Part shown: positions 10,079 to 23,421 of the stretch, in pieces
Layout: every line of letters begins with the position of its first letter
How positions within the stretch are numbered: position 1 is the stretch's first letter
Source of the DNA: Kappaphycus alvarezii
Lineage: Eukaryota > Rhodophyta > Florideophyceae > Gigartinales > Solieriaceae
Direction: 5' to 3'
Length of the DNA stretch: 64,000 bases
NCBI GenBank assembly: GCA_002205965.3
Contig: NADL03000530.1
Location: 1-64,000 of the forward strand
Notes under the pieces: generated by a model
Databases searched by the model: none
What the model saw: the letters and a program-made list of their open reading frames with translations, nothing else
Told to the model about the DNA's origin: nothing
Position numbers and translations under genes: made by a program

Positions 10079-13000
10079 TATCAGCCTACCATCTGGGAGC
10101 CACTGCGTGACTGTTGGTACCATTATCAACAAAGTTTCTTCATCCCGATGAGCCTACGTACACATCGAAAAGACGTGATCTCATCAGAACCTTCGACCTT
10201 TTGTGACTACAAACTATGCGAACTTGTCGGACATCTTCTACCCAGAGCGATTTCTCTGATAATTAATCTTACGAGTCACCTCGCCACGTCTTGGTCCGGT
10301 TGCTTCTGTTATTACACTTTGTTCTACTAGTTCCTTCCTCAAAGTGCAGGAACTTTCGATTAGCGAGCAATACCATTCTTCACATCCGTAGACGAATTAT
10401 TGTAAAACTTAGACTGGTCTCATTTTATTCGGGGGGTGGATAGTACTCGACTGTCATGCCCTCGCCTATCCAACTATCGAGGCAAGATTTCGATTACTCG
10501 CTATATAAAGTTTGCTTCGAGGTACCAACATTTGGGAAGAGAAAGGGAATCCGTCACGTACAGACCCCTACAGTTTGCGAGACCTGATTTGGCCCTGCAA
10601 TGCCCGTCAAGAGTAAAGACGCGGGAAAGTTCAAGTGCACGCCTCAGTCTTACCGGCCGTTTCGACCGGTCGTACTCACAAGAAAAGTAAGAGTAGATAT
10701 TCTCTCCTCACATACCAGAATCTCAAGGGAGGGCTCCAATGTCAGCGCGACATGGGACTTGCTTAACGCAGAGAATACCAGTTACGACTGGGTAGAACTT
10801 GTGACTTTGACGTATGTGTACCTGCTACAAAACGCATGTGTTATTGGATGGAATCTAGAATATGCGTTGCGACGGTTCATGTCTTCATAATATATTGCAG
10901 AGAAGTTTGCATTCAAAGGGAAGACCACCGCAAACGATTGCGCTTCGGGAAGCTCTTAACCACAAGAACAATGTGGAATTCATATCCTAGTAAGCCCTTT
11001 CTTCCAAACCATAATAAAGAGTTCTGAGTGAAAGTATTACTTCGAGAGCACCGCCGATGAGCTTGAGGCATTTTGGACGTAATTTTTGGGGCTTTGTGCA
11101 AGTATTATGCGACTACATGGGGAAAGTTGCGTAGGATTGGAGAGAATTGAGTAGCTCATCAGTTCGGTTTATACTCTTTAAAGTCTCTGAATAAATTTGA
11201 AAGGTAACACAGCTAAAAAATGTATGAGCTGCTGATGTCTGGAGAGACATTTCTGTTGCTTCGAGGCTTGAAAAGAAGATAAAAGTTAAAAAATGACCAT
11301 TTTGCAATAAAGATGCGGACTCGAATCTAGACCGGACCAATCTAGTTTCTTCTACTTAATTGCTCTGCTCTGAGTTGCAACTTTCAACGCTCGACTAGGT
11401 AAGGAGCCCATTGCGGGCTACTGCAGGCTCTCAAAGATATACCTCTACAACAAAAAACAATCAGTGCGGCTATTTTACTGCTTAAACTATTCCTTGACAA
11501 AAAACGGGGTCCATCTGAGACCTTCACCGATAGATTGCTCGCGACTCGAGCAAGGGATGGAAAGCTCTCAGCGGCAGGAACAATTTAAAGTTGATCATAC
11601 GGTACTCAGAAATAGGAGTACACTGGCCAGCATTAAGAACCGCAGGAACTATATAAACTTGTGTCTTATCCCAGGAATGAAACAGTCGGCCTGGAAATCA
11701 ATAGTGCCTTTCGAAGCACATCGTAAGTCAAAAGATCATCTTGCTTTGCCGTGCGCCCAGGAGAGTTTGGCCGTAGTATTATTCCACTCTCGACAAGCCC
11801 AGGTCAGAATCAACGCCGTTAACTTGTTAACGTGATTTTCGTTCCCCTATGGCGTGAAATCTTTGACGAAATGACACTTGCAGTTTGTAAGCATCGCTAG
11901 GGATCATCTTGAGACTATACTCAATGAGACACCTTGCCCATTGACAGAATGGCAATAACCAGAAAAACCGCCCAGGTAGAATGAACGAATACAAGGTACT
12001 ATTATTTTTACAGAAAAGTTTACAAACTCAGAGATCACGACCCCGAGACGGGCTGATTTTGAAACCCCGAGTAGTTCGACAAATTCTAAGAGTCTTCGCC
12101 TCTCTTGCAATCACTCGCAGTGTAATTTCTCCTAGCATAAGTCGAATTTTAAGTAAACAAATGTTCCACAGTGCAGACTTCCACATCCGAATCCTGTAAG
12201 GTAAGTGGTGGAGCGAAAGCATATCACTGCAAGAGCCTGGGAAAACCTTTTTGAAAATTTTAGAGCTATAAGAGCGGTAGATGTTGTCACGCACGGCCAA
12301 AACGGAGGTTGCTAGGACGTGACTGAGTTTATTGCCTAATGTATCTTAAGCTAGTGCTGGAAACATTGCCCTTGATCATGCTGAATTTCGCAATGCGCGT
12401 ACCTAGCCGCAGTCATTCTGACATATAGGTTGTGGTTGTTATACGGAGCTGATAACATTGTAACGACCTAGCAGGAACAGTTAAATATGTGTCAGCTGGA
12501 AGGGGATTGGAATCTTTTTTTGCATCCAGCGTTGGTTTCAGACTTAGTACCTAAGTAAAGCTATGTCTCCTGGGTTCAAATTTATGATGGACAAAAATAC
12601 GGTTACTACAGAAACCAACCGTTGCTGGTGAATCTGCATTTGTTTTGAATCGTCGACAAAGAACCTCACGTGATTATATTTCCAAGAAATCAAACAATTA
12701 CTGTTCACAGGTGGGTAAGTATAGGTAGTTTAATACTTGGAAAGTAGGGTCATTGCCTAAAGGGATTAAGCATCGCGGATGGAAGCTTACACAAGATAGA
12801 TCAGCAGGGCGCGCAGATCACCCTAGGAGAATGGCTGGAGACCAGCCATCAGGCATGCAGAATTGGACATTGATACCGCTACCGAGTGCTGTGCACTGTT
12901 TACAGGGCTCACGAAATTATGAAAGGATGCGCTTGTGACTTGAAACTGAACGGGGGCACCGCGATGCGCTGCTAAAGAGAAGACCATTAGTGACACGAGA

Positions 13001-13527
13001 GGTATTGACAAATGAACGAGAGATTTAAGACGGACCGGACCAAAAGGAAAGGGAGAAAAGGGGAGGCGTTTACTTTGTCGTTTGAAATTAACTCACAGAG
13101 TAACCCTGGCGATGTCCTGTAATGAAGGGCTGATGACGAAGTAACTTTCTGATGCTAATGCTAATGTTGATATTGGTTCTCACAGTAATGGAATTCAAAA
13201 TGTACTGTAGAATTATTGAAACACCTCTGTTAAACAACGCCTTCCTCACAAACTCCCCTAGTTGTCAGCCTTCCGAGCTCCCACATAAATGCACCCCTAT
13301 TTCCCCCTCGAGCTCCATATGCATCATGACAAACTATCCAAATCATCTACTTTGCAGTTTTAGACCATATGAGTTGGGTTATTAAATAATCAAATGATCT
13401 ATTTACAAACAAAATACAAATACGGTAGTGTAAGAGGGCAGAATAGTCTCCGTTTGCTCTAATCAGTCACCCCATGGGCGTATTTACAGAGCTTGTAAAA
13501 TTCAGCAATAATTTCAGAACAAACACA
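10079..13527. other. Intergenic, no gene I can support
   Basis: Several open frames of 60-120 codons exist (for example 11464-11835 plus, and 10436-10890 in two frames), but none resembles a known family. A spliced gene is possible near 10600-10760, where a GTAAGA donor-like site follows an FKC-containing segment that faintly recalls a zinc finger. I could not build a convincing model. Confidence 0.4.
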
Positions 13528-13790
13528 ATACTGTACTGTACAGTAATGTACTGTACTGTACTGTACAGTACATAAATAGAATCATTTTTTATCTAGTGAT
13601 ACGCAATAAGCAATACTACAGTATATTGTACTGTACTGTACAGTACAGTACAGTACTGTACACTCAACTTGATCAATGCAAATCGGTTTACTACAAACAT
13701 TCATGGTACTATGTACAGTACAGTATCTACGTACATTTTCTTGTCATATTCTGTATTTCCGGATGTACTGTACAGTACTGTATACCAAGG
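13528..13790. repeat. GTACTGTACAGTAC palindromic repeat cluster B
   Basis: Near-uninterrupted TACTGTACAGTA repeats at 13529-13572 and 13617-13664, with shorter copies at 13712-13736 and 13763-13783. The unit matches cluster A. It lies at the edge between the left gene-bearing part and the A/T-rich block. Confidence 0.85.
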
Positions 13791-15020
13791 GATACACCGT
13801 CTGATGCAATACTGTGGAACACTACGAAAAGTGGGAGACGCGGGAATGTAACAATATCTTAAATTTCATTAAAAAATGACTAATTGAAAAATAATTCCTC
13901 ACTCAAAATTGAAAGTTGCACCAAATTCGAAGGCAAAGAACACTTATTCTGTGGGTATAGTTTGCGCCGAAATTGATTATCTAAAATGTTAAATTGCTTG
14001 AGGCATTTTTCTGTAGCCCCATACAGGGCTCACAAAAACAGCCGCCATCCTCGTGGTGTTCTGTAAGCGAATCGCTTATATTGGGAGCTTTGCAACCCAT
14101 TGTTATCCCGTTCCGCAGAGGCTTCATTGCAGGACTTTATTCGGGTCCCCTTCTGTTGTCTAGACATAGGTTGAGCCTTTCAAAGAGTGTATCTAAAAGG
14201 CATTCGCTCTTCCCAGAGTCGAAGCGAATTCAGCGTTCAAACAAAATGGATTTCTTCATTATTCATGTCAGTAAAGAACCGCAAGGGAATGAGGCATACG
14301 CCCTCGCTGTATTACCACAACAAACGCCGAAACCCACTTCGTTGCTCAATCTAGCGCGTTAAAATCGGTGACTGTACCACCTCTAATTAAACGGAGTAGG
14401 TTATAAAATTTCAAATCAGTGCTGTCATCGCCTCACTCAAAAACAAAGTTTTCCACGCAGTCTACGACGGTTGATACAAACTCGTAAAACATGGTTAAAA
14501 TTGATAAAGTAGATGTCTAATAGTATCCCAGGCCGCAAGTCGTTCAAGAACCTTCCACGACCAAAGCAGGAAGGTTTTCATCTATTTCTGCCGAACCTAG
14601 TGCTTTGCTCGATCGAGGATTGTTTCAAAAAATAAACTTCATGATATGTGCCGAGCCTCAGTACTAGACAGCAATTAAGGACCGCATACACTTCCATTCA
14701 TGTACTTTAGCATGCGGGATCACTCTTAAGCCACCTTGAGAGCAACACTATCTGACACATGAGCATGGCTCCGTGAATCCGCCCAGAAACTCGTCTCTTT
14801 CCATCAGAATGTCGCCTTTTGATTGTAAAGTCAAGTTCATGATGGTATGCCGGCAAAAAGTTTGGGAAATGGAGGCTAAAGGAATCCTAACCAAGCGGTA
14901 GTTATACGCTGATCAGAAAAGTCAAATACGGACTACTCCTGGTAAGTTGAAAATTTATTTACAAAATGAAAAAAAGTTAAAATAATTTATATTTCATACA
15001 TTTGTCACATACGTGAAATG
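13791..15020. other. Intergenic, no recognisable gene
   Basis: I see one open frame of 122 codons (13994-14362 plus) with no recognisable similarity, and otherwise increasingly A/T-rich sequence. Confidence 0.45.
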
Positions 15021-15060
15021 AAAGAAGTTTAATGCATTCAGTATCTACTGAGGACTGCGC
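15021..15060 (+). repeat. Left terminal inverted repeat of the 8.4-kb element
   Basis: The 40-bp arm begins AAAGAAGTTTAATGCATTCA and ends GGACTGCGC. It pairs with 23378-23421 and, over its first 28 bp, with the hairpin element at 56532-56616. Confidence 0.65.
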
Positions 15061-17643
15061 TGTTTGCAATGGCACATACTTGCTGAATATATGTCAACAT
15101 ATTTTACAAACGTTCGAAGACCAAATCATATTTAGAGCATATCGTAAATAACAGGGGTTTCTATTCTTCCAAGTATCCGGACATTGAGATCCTTGGTCAA
15201 TTTCAATCCAAAAATGCTCTTCTTTATTAATTTTGTATAAAGAGCAGGCACTAAATGCCTCTCAGAAATCATGCATTGGCCTGAGTTTCGAACATTTCAT
15301 TATTTGAACTACACGGGTTTTAGTTCAAAAACCGTCCTTAATAACAGTAAATGCAATTCACGACTTTTCACGTGTAAAGTGGATGAAAGAATCTACATGC
15401 TCACATTGCACTCTGTTTGACTTTTGTATGATGTCAGAATTCAAAATTGATTAGATAACCCTTATTTTTTTGATTTTCAGAGTATATATTTTTATGTTGC
15501 CAAAATTGTCTTTTCCAAAACGAGGATTGAATGTAAGTACAACGATACGCAAAAAAGTAGTAAACTGCTTTTGCGTACCAGATTTGAATTGCTCTTTCTA
15601 TAATTATCTTTTAGGCTGCACATCTCTTCTCCAAAGTTACGCCACGTTTATTGTAGATGCCTAAGAATTTCATATACTCACCACAGGCTACAGTCACTCG
15701 ATTAGGACATATTTTCCAGCGCGGATGTGATATGAAGTAGGCTATTTATCGCAAGTTTCAGGGATTTGGGAGGTAATCATTGATTAATGTCAACACAAAG
15801 ACATTTCCAACATTTATAACTCCAGGTTACTTTTTTTATTTATACGGAAAATTGAGGTGGGCCGCCTAATTTTAAACTTTCGAAAAAAGCTTTTATAGCT
15901 ATCTTTATTCCTGAATGTCAGATAGTTCAAAGTGAAAGCATAGTGAATGAAAGCGGATAAAAACTAAACGAATTCACTCATGAATATAGTTTTGAAATAT
16001 TTTTTAAAATAAGGTACTCTACTTTATGAGTCTAGAGAGGCCTAAGATTATTTAAATACTCTACAACTTCAATAGGCATTCAATTGCTGCAATTGAAAAT
16101 TTTGATCTCTTCTCGGACCATACTGAAAAGGGAACAGAGAAATGTTTCAAATATAGCTGAAAAATGCGACCATAGAAAGAGCAAATGCCACACGAGGCAA
16201 ATATCGGTAATTACTTTAAGTATGACTTTGAAATGCAACGGAGCAGTCATATTGTAATGTTTTGGAATTTACAAGATACTTTAATAGTTAATGGTCAATA
16301 TTCGTACCATTATTTTCTTCATTTCAAGATAGCTTGTTTTTAAAAATAGACAAAATATTATCTTCTTTCTTTCCGTTTTCAGTAGCCGTTATATTCTGGG
16401 CTGTCTTTTGCTGTCCCAGTTCGAACTTTACCGACAATATTGATCTTCCACTACATTCACGATCCTGAAATTGTCATGGTTTGTATCAATGTATGGGCCT
16501 CATATCATCCAATTTGGGTGCCAATCTGATTTAACTATGGAACATGACAGAAATGTCTACCTATACGCCCTCTCGACTACATTTTATCTCTACTTCCATC
16601 AAAAAAATCCGATAATGATCAACATGGATCATGAAAGCATGAAACTGTACCTTTCCACTCACGGAAATTATATAGGTTATTAGGAATTAAAGAATTGAGA
16701 AATGTACTGTAAATGTTTGATGAGGCCTTTATTTTACCCAATAAGTTCTTTAACTCTCAAATGAACTTACTAATTTCAATGATTAACTTCTATGCCATTC
16801 GTTACCCAGACTGTGATGGCTTTTTGGTCCTTTAATCAGGCAGTCAAACTTTATCTACAAAAAAATATTGTCAATCAAGGCGTCAGGTACACTCACTTGT
16901 AGGTAAATTGAGATGCTTATCCTCAGTGAAGCCAGTATCTATGGATTGAAAATGACTTCGGTAATGCTAAGGATCGTATAAATTCGATGGAGATCGTGGT
17001 ATCTTCTTTCTGCCCCCTACTTTTCTCTGTGATATAAATTCCAACAGTAAAGGAATGCTTGAAAGTCTGGCCGTTCTTTCGAGAATCTCTAGTTCTGAAG
17101 ATACTTAGGGCCTGCCGAGGAAATTTTCATGTAATAATGATACAAGCGGAACAAAGAATAAATCGGACTACAAAGGGAACATGCTTTAATCGGAAGCGAT
17201 CTTTTCTCCTAAATATACTTATTTTACTTTCCGCGACCAGAAATAAAAAGGAAATTAAATGATAAAGTTCGCAAACTTTTTGGGTAAGTTTGATATACGA
17301 ATTTTTAAGAAGGTTGATCGAAAATTTAGATGACTAAAACTTATTACACATGACTTAAGAATTTGAGCAGCAGTCTAATCAAAATTTTTACTTGTTCCTT
17401 AGGCATCAGGTGTTTTTTGCTCTTTTATTTAAACTTTAGATCTATATATATCTTGATGTTTGAAACTTGTATTCTATAGCAAGTTAGATCTGAATTACTT
17501 GCATAAGTCATGTACCTTGTTGTCAAAAAGCAATACTTCTTACCAGTGAAATTTTGCGTCGGAGAAAAGCTATAGCTTTGTACACTCAGCCAACACACTT
17601 GCCCTGCGCTTCGCCGGTATCGCTGCTGGGCTAGCCTGCGTTT

Positions 17644-18580
17644 TTATATTTTCTTCAAGCCCACCTCCCTCAATTTTTTTCCATAAAATCTAGAAAACTT
17701 TTTGTCACATCTCCAGCGGTTAGCCATCACAGCCCACAGCGAATATAAACGCCCAAAGAATTTTTCGACAGTGATACGGTCCGAACTGATGTCATTATTC
17801 ACCTGAATCTCTTCAGACGATAATATACCACGGATGGGCTTCTTCTTTGGATGAAATACCCCAGCTATGCTCGAGGCCCTAGTATCCATTATTTATATCG
17901 ATAACCCAGTGATTGGGGTATTTTACTGCCAGCTAGCCCACATCTGGAATTTACTGAAGCTCTTCTCACGTCTTGGAGGTCGAATATCCATGGAAAGTAA
18001 GAGTTTCATTAAAAATTGTAATTTCAGCGACTGAGCCAGCACAATGGGGGTAGCACCTAACGACTAAGCCATTGGGAAGGATAGAAACCTCAGTCTTGTA
18101 ACCGTAGAGCTTGTGATTATTTTTGAAGTATTCTTTTGCTTCGCCATGATTTCCGCTCATGCAATTCGTGCTGTGGAAAGTCACATCAGTGTCATAGAGC
18201 GCAAACTTTCAGTTCTTCAGTGTAGTTCATTCTTTAGCCAATGGAGACATTGTAAACGAGCTTTCATAATTCTTTACTACTTTTTTCAACAGGAGCAGAC
18301 ATATCTTATTGAAAAATCTAATAAACATGCGCTCAAATGTGGGCCCTTTTATCCCGAAACTTCGTCCATTGAAACCCCATTTTCCACAATGCTTGAGTAT
18401 TGAAATAACCATGAAGAGGACATCCTTCGGTTTTGATCCAGATTTTCGACCTCGACATCCTTCATACTGAGGACGGACTGGTTGCGCTATAATTCTCCAT
18501 AAGCCATCAAATTCCAAAATAGAGAAGTTAGTCATTTCCATAACTGCCCCAGATCCTCCAGAATCCACAAAACCGTCCAT
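17644..18580 (-). pseudogene. Broken DDE_Tnp_4 (Harbinger/ISL2EU-like) transposase
   Basis: Three minus-strand fragments in shifted frames follow the family order. The first (18580-18227) has MTNFSILEFDGLW, a RGRKSG-like turn, the D-x-LFMxxxxLKH helix and GPTFERMF. The second (18184-17966, with TDVTFHS just upstream as the first Asp) has NHKLYGYKTEVSILPNGL and AGSVAEITIF. The third (17889-17644) has HPKKKPIRG, NNDISSDRITVEKFFGRLYSLW and RWRCDKKF. The middle catalytic Asp, normally in GSVSDLTIF, reads Glu here, and frameshifts or stops separate the parts, so the enzyme is dead. The protein would cut and paste an element with TIRs; it lies near the centre of the 15.0-23.4 kb element. Confidence 0.78.
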
Positions 18581-20954
18581 AACTGGGCAATCCGACTCCT
18601 CATTATCCTACTCTGCCTCGGTCCCTTCTGAGCATTGTAACAGCTGGTGCATTCTTTCATACTGTTATGCTCTTTTTTCTGCCGTAAGGCGTAAAATTCT
18701 TGCCGCTGAAGAAATTCCTTCCATTTTGCTGCTTATATCCCTATTTTTGCCTATGGTCGTATAGATTTTCTCTTTCATAGGCAAAGTTTCATTTTGGTTG
18801 TTTTAACTATGGCAACGAGAGATTTGGGGTGCATGGAGTTTCGGTTTACATTTTTTATCATTGTGGGGATATTTGCTTTTTGTATTTCTTTTAATTTTGA
18901 AGGGACTTACAGTAACGAATCTTTTAGTTACATAATTTTCGAAGAAGAGTGCGAAGGTTTTCCCCGCGGTGTTCCCGAGGTTTGACGGGAGCATTTTCTC
19001 CCTTCCAAATCAAGCAAAAATCCTGTTTCCAGGTCATGCAAATGCCTATCGACCCCAACCTTGATCGTTTACTTTTCATAATGGCCGTTTGCGGCCCTTT
19101 GTTGCCTAATTTTAGTTCACTTTACTGTTTACTACATCTTGACCCGGAGTACTACTGTATTCGTACTGGTCTGTACCTAAAGATAGGGTCTTTACAGAAA
19201 TACACGAATTTATACAATTTGGCTGTACTCTTTGCACTTTACTAAATCATTTTCTGAATAGAATAGAACTATCGCATAAACTAATTTTTCTTTTATTAAC
19301 TTTTTACAATAGGTCATACCTGGATGTCACGCTGGTGCACTGCTATTTTGTGTTTAACACTACTTCTCTTGTACCCTCGCTGGTCATATTGAGAAAAATG
19401 AGTATTTTCGCTAAAGGTCTTATATTTACATGCATTCTCTAGGCCTGCAAATAAGTGTTTTAATCCTCAAAATAGGCGGATAAAGAATGTTTTAGAGTTT
19501 TTATATAAGATGCAAAAATTATGAATGATTTTGAGCTATCATTAAAGATATTTGTCCCGTTAAAAGTGACAGAATCGCTTGACAATTTTTAAGCGGAAAG
19601 CTGTCTTGCAAAATTTCTGTATATGCTCGGTGTTCAGTATGCGAATTAAAATCTGATCAAGAGATGATGGGATAAATTGTTCTAAAATGTTTTAAAATAT
19701 TTACCTTACAAGGGCATAGTAACTAATTAGACAACGGTATTACTTCAAATAATTTGTAACATGTGCTTGAGATTTCAAGTACCTTAAATTTTCCTATTTT
19801 AGTCAAAATGACAGAAATAGCCGTCTAAGTACTTTTAATCATTAAAAGTTCCCTCTTTTCAGTACTATTAAGCTAGAAAAAGTCTCTATTTTTTAAAAAA
19901 TCAATTAATATTAATTAATTTTGTAGCAATTTGGTTTCCTGTTGTAGTAATAAATCGTTCATCTACGGCCATAACTGTACCCATGTATGAATTGATTAAA
20001 TAAATCACTTAACATAATGATCAAAAGAAGTCGGAATTTATTTCAACATCCTTTTCTTTTATATGAAATAAGTGGGGAATGGCAGCGATGCTCACAATAC
20101 AGACGAGCAAAATCTTTGCTACTGAATACGGATCAGATTACTATAATATAGTAAGAATGGCTTACTAGGTACTTTTTATTTCTAGAGCAACTAATTACTT
20201 AAAATTGCTCTTTAAATATATAAGATACAGTATGACAGGAAAAGTGAATCTCTCAGACAATGAAGTATTGTACTCCCACAAAGATATAAAAACCTAAAAA
20301 TTTGAATATTTTTAGAAAGTACTGACTTCATCGATGATTATGAGGAAAAGAGAGACGCATTGTGGGTACTAAGTGAAACTGTCGCCGTGGAACTAACCTA
20401 TCCTAATGTGCGAGTAAATTTCACTCAAATAAATGATTTTTAATCCCATGCTATAATAGTATGGCATCCTGTTTATGAGATTAGAAATGAAATATAATGG
20501 CACGATAGAAATTAAGAGCAACAAAAGAGGACTGGAATAAATAGTATATATTGCTGAAGACTTCATGCTTTCTAACATTTCATCAATATCTAGTTCATTA
20601 TCATATTTTTATTCGACAAAAGATTTGGAAATATGAATAATTGAACTGAGGGAAGTTTTTTGGAGATACTGATTTTATACTCAGAATAACTTCAAAAAAG
20701 GCACCATAAAGTTCAGAAACAAGTGATATAATTCAAGAAATGGCATATTTCACAATTTTCGATAAAAATGGACTTGGAGAAAAGCAAGGGACGATATGAA
20801 TGATTATATGGAACTTTCACAGTACAAAAAATACTTAAAAGATTTTATTTCCAGTATATTTATTTTGCGCAAATGAAAATTTCACAATAAATGCTTTTCA
20901 CAATCAAATATTTTTCGCACAAATTTATGCAGCAGATCGAGGCCACTTAGTCGG

Positions 20955-20984
20955 TGTGAAATAGTTCTATGTGAAATAGTTCTA
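20955..20984. repeat. 15-bp tandem duplication
   Basis: Two exact adjacent copies of TGTGAAATAGTTCTA. Confidence 0.9.
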
Positions 20985-22553
20985 AAGTAAACTAACTGAG
21001 GAAAAATTTACCTTACTATTACTAATGACTCCTACTCGATGACAGATTCATACAAGAACTAATTTATCAAGAACTGTAACTCAATTGTTGACTTTGCTTC
21101 AATTTGTCCAAAAACGTTAATTTTGTTTGCATTTCAGATAAAACTTTGGCCAGTTTTCAGGGGGACAACTAACATGAAATTCAAAAGTGACGGAACAGGA
21201 GAATTACTACTGTTAGAATATAGCTTTGTCAGAATTTCGTTACAGTAGATTCTTTACCGATACATTGAAATGCAGAAAATGCTGTTTAATTAACAGGAAG
21301 TAGCAAAAGCCTTTTTCTAATGGAATCGTAGCGTGTTTAAATCCTATTTAGCTGTATGAAAACACAGAGAGTGATGGTGAAAAGAGAAATATTTGAAAAA
21401 ATTATGCATTCCTTATTTGAGAGATAGAGAAGATCAGATATATTTGAAAGAATTTTTTGAGAATATTTGCAGACGTTTGGAACTATTTTAATTCTATTGA
21501 AGTTTTTATTGGATATATCAAGAGGATATACGGGAACTAAAATCGAGATATTGGATTAATTAGCCTCAATAAGTTAATAAGCTCTCACTATTTGCATTAA
21601 AGATGATAGCAGTGCTACAAATTGAAATTAATATTGTTACTAGTGAAAAGAGTAGTTCATTTGGTCGCAAGAATCATTCGAATAGTTTAGGTTATATTTA
21701 AAACTGTAACAGATTGTATCTAACAACAGGGAAGATGGAGTAAGTTGTATGTTGGTGCTATAACCTGCAATTATACTCTTTTCGATACTTACTTTTCCAA
21801 TCCTAGTGTCCAAAATTTGGAAAATAGGTTTGAAATAATTTTTTACTCAATTCACTTCTCGTCTGCTATCAGAGTATACACTTCGCCATTGGAACGATTT
21901 TTTGAAATCCAAAGGTATTTTTCTTTGAAAGGTACTGCTTTTTTTCATTTAGGACGGGTGTTGTATTTTATTTATGTGAAATCTAAGGAACATCTTACAA
22001 ACATTTTTAGGATTATATTTTGATTTTTCAAGTTTGATAATTTTGATATAGGGGAAAAATGGGGTGTTTCAATAATTGAAAAATATGCTAACCTATTTTA
22101 AAAAGCGCATGAAGTAATTAGTACAAGGTAAGCATGGGGGAACCAAAAAACGGAATTAATCCCGTTCAAGGTCTTTGATCCAGTAAATAGGACGAAATTA
22201 GTCCTGAAAATATTTACTCTCACAATCATATGTGGAAAAAACGCCAAGACTTAATCTCGCAAGTATCTAACACTTTATTTATCTAATAAATACATGCTAT
22301 CAAATATGTCAAGACGTAAATTTTTTCAGTGGGTTTATACGGAAATTAAAAAATCGCCATCCAGCTAAATATTTGTTGGCTATCTGAAAAATCCCAAATA
22401 TTCCTTTTCGTAAGCTTGTCATTGTACAAGGCATGCTATTGCGCAACATCTTCATGATTCAAAAATCACATTTTCCGAGCCATTCTCCCCTCCTGAACCC
22501 CTCCTAACGCTCTCTGTAACAAAAACGTCCCTAATCATGATTATCACTCTCAC

Positions 22554-23355
22554 TTGAGCTCATCAAGTCGAACTCACCCCCAATCAAATGATCCCGAATT
22601 TTACACAAAACACCACAAATATCCGCAAATTCCCGTTCCAAAGTCGCAGGCTTCAACGGTGACGACCATTAATTGGTCCTCTGCAGAAAATGAGAACAGC
22701 CCGTTACATTTGGAACCGGCTAAAGCCAAAGGGAAATCAGAGGAAAGGAAAGGAGGAGAGTGACACGCGCTGGGGCACCTATCGTAGCTCAATTTTTCAA
22801 AGATTTGGCGACGGAAAAAGCGAGACCCCTACGAGACCAAGCATATTTGGAAAAAATTTGACCAACTTCAGAATAACAAAAAGAAAACTGGCTACCCGTC
22901 ATGTCCACATGCTTTGAGATGAGTAAATCGGGAGAATAACTAAAAAACGTGCGGCAGGTGTTCCGGGCAGTGATGGGAAGGATAAGAATGATGAGGTTTC
23001 AAACAGTCTGTCCGAATGCGGGAGGTGAGGAACTGAGGAGAAGGAAGAAATCGGAACGCGCCATAAAAACGGAGGGCTAGTACATCCGCCGAAAGTACAC
23101 ATACGAAGAGATCCCAAGGAGTAGTCTCTGATATCGCGGAGAGTCCGTCCTGATGACGAAGCACATGGACGACATCTCCAAATCGTTTCCAGCCTAACAG
23201 GGGTCTCTTCCATCGAGAGAGATATAACACGTATCATTGTGAAAGAAGAAGAAGAAAGTTTGAAACAAACAAACGAAATTTTAATACAACTAGAGATGAT
23301 TGTGAGTTTTTCGCAAAACAGAAAGATGAAGGCGTTTAGGTACATCCAGTTAGAT
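22554..23355 (+). pseudogene. Possible decayed second ORF of the 8.4-kb element (coiled-coil)
   Basis: This stretch is less A/T-rich than its surroundings and reads as broken coding sequence on the plus strand. Near 23190-23350 one frame gives a run with ITRIIVKEEEESLKQTNEIL and a following NRKMKAFRYIQLDLS, which looks like a helical coiled coil. A neighbouring frame gives MTKHMDDISKSF just upstream. Its place directly inside the right TIR suggests an accessory DNA-binding protein of the element. I do not recognise the family, and the frame is interrupted. Confidence 0.3.
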
Positions 23356-23377
23356 CTTAGCTGTATAGTTAGGACTT

Positions 23378-23421
23378 GCGCAGTTCCCAGTAGACACTGA
23401 GAGCATTAAACTCCCTTCTTT
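23378..23421 (-). repeat. Right terminal inverted repeat of the 8.4-kb element
   Basis: Reverse complement of the left arm with five mismatches and a 4-nt insertion (GGGA) near the outer end. Confidence 0.65.

Larger units (their letters stand above)
15021..23421 (-). mobile_element. Decayed 8.4-kb TIR DNA transposon (DDE_Tnp_4 class)
   Basis: The two ends are inverted copies of one sequence: the left end starts AAAGAAGTTTAATGCATTCA and the right end, read on the minus strand, starts AAAGAAGGGAGTTTAATGC and continues in register to ACTGCGC. About 35 of 40 positions match, with one 4-nt insertion. Between them lies a broken DDE_Tnp_4 transposase on the minus strand. The rest is A/T-rich filler without readable genes, more than such elements usually carry, so later insertions are possible. 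I found no convincing target-site duplication. A hairpin near 56.5 kb has the same termini, showing that this is a repeated end. Confidence 0.6.

Noticed and set aside
10600..10760. Possible further spliced zinc-finger gene (FKC-like start, GTAAGA donor-like site)
   Set aside because: No second Cys or His pair appears in the expected spacing under any splice I tried, and the available intron would be only about 30 bp.
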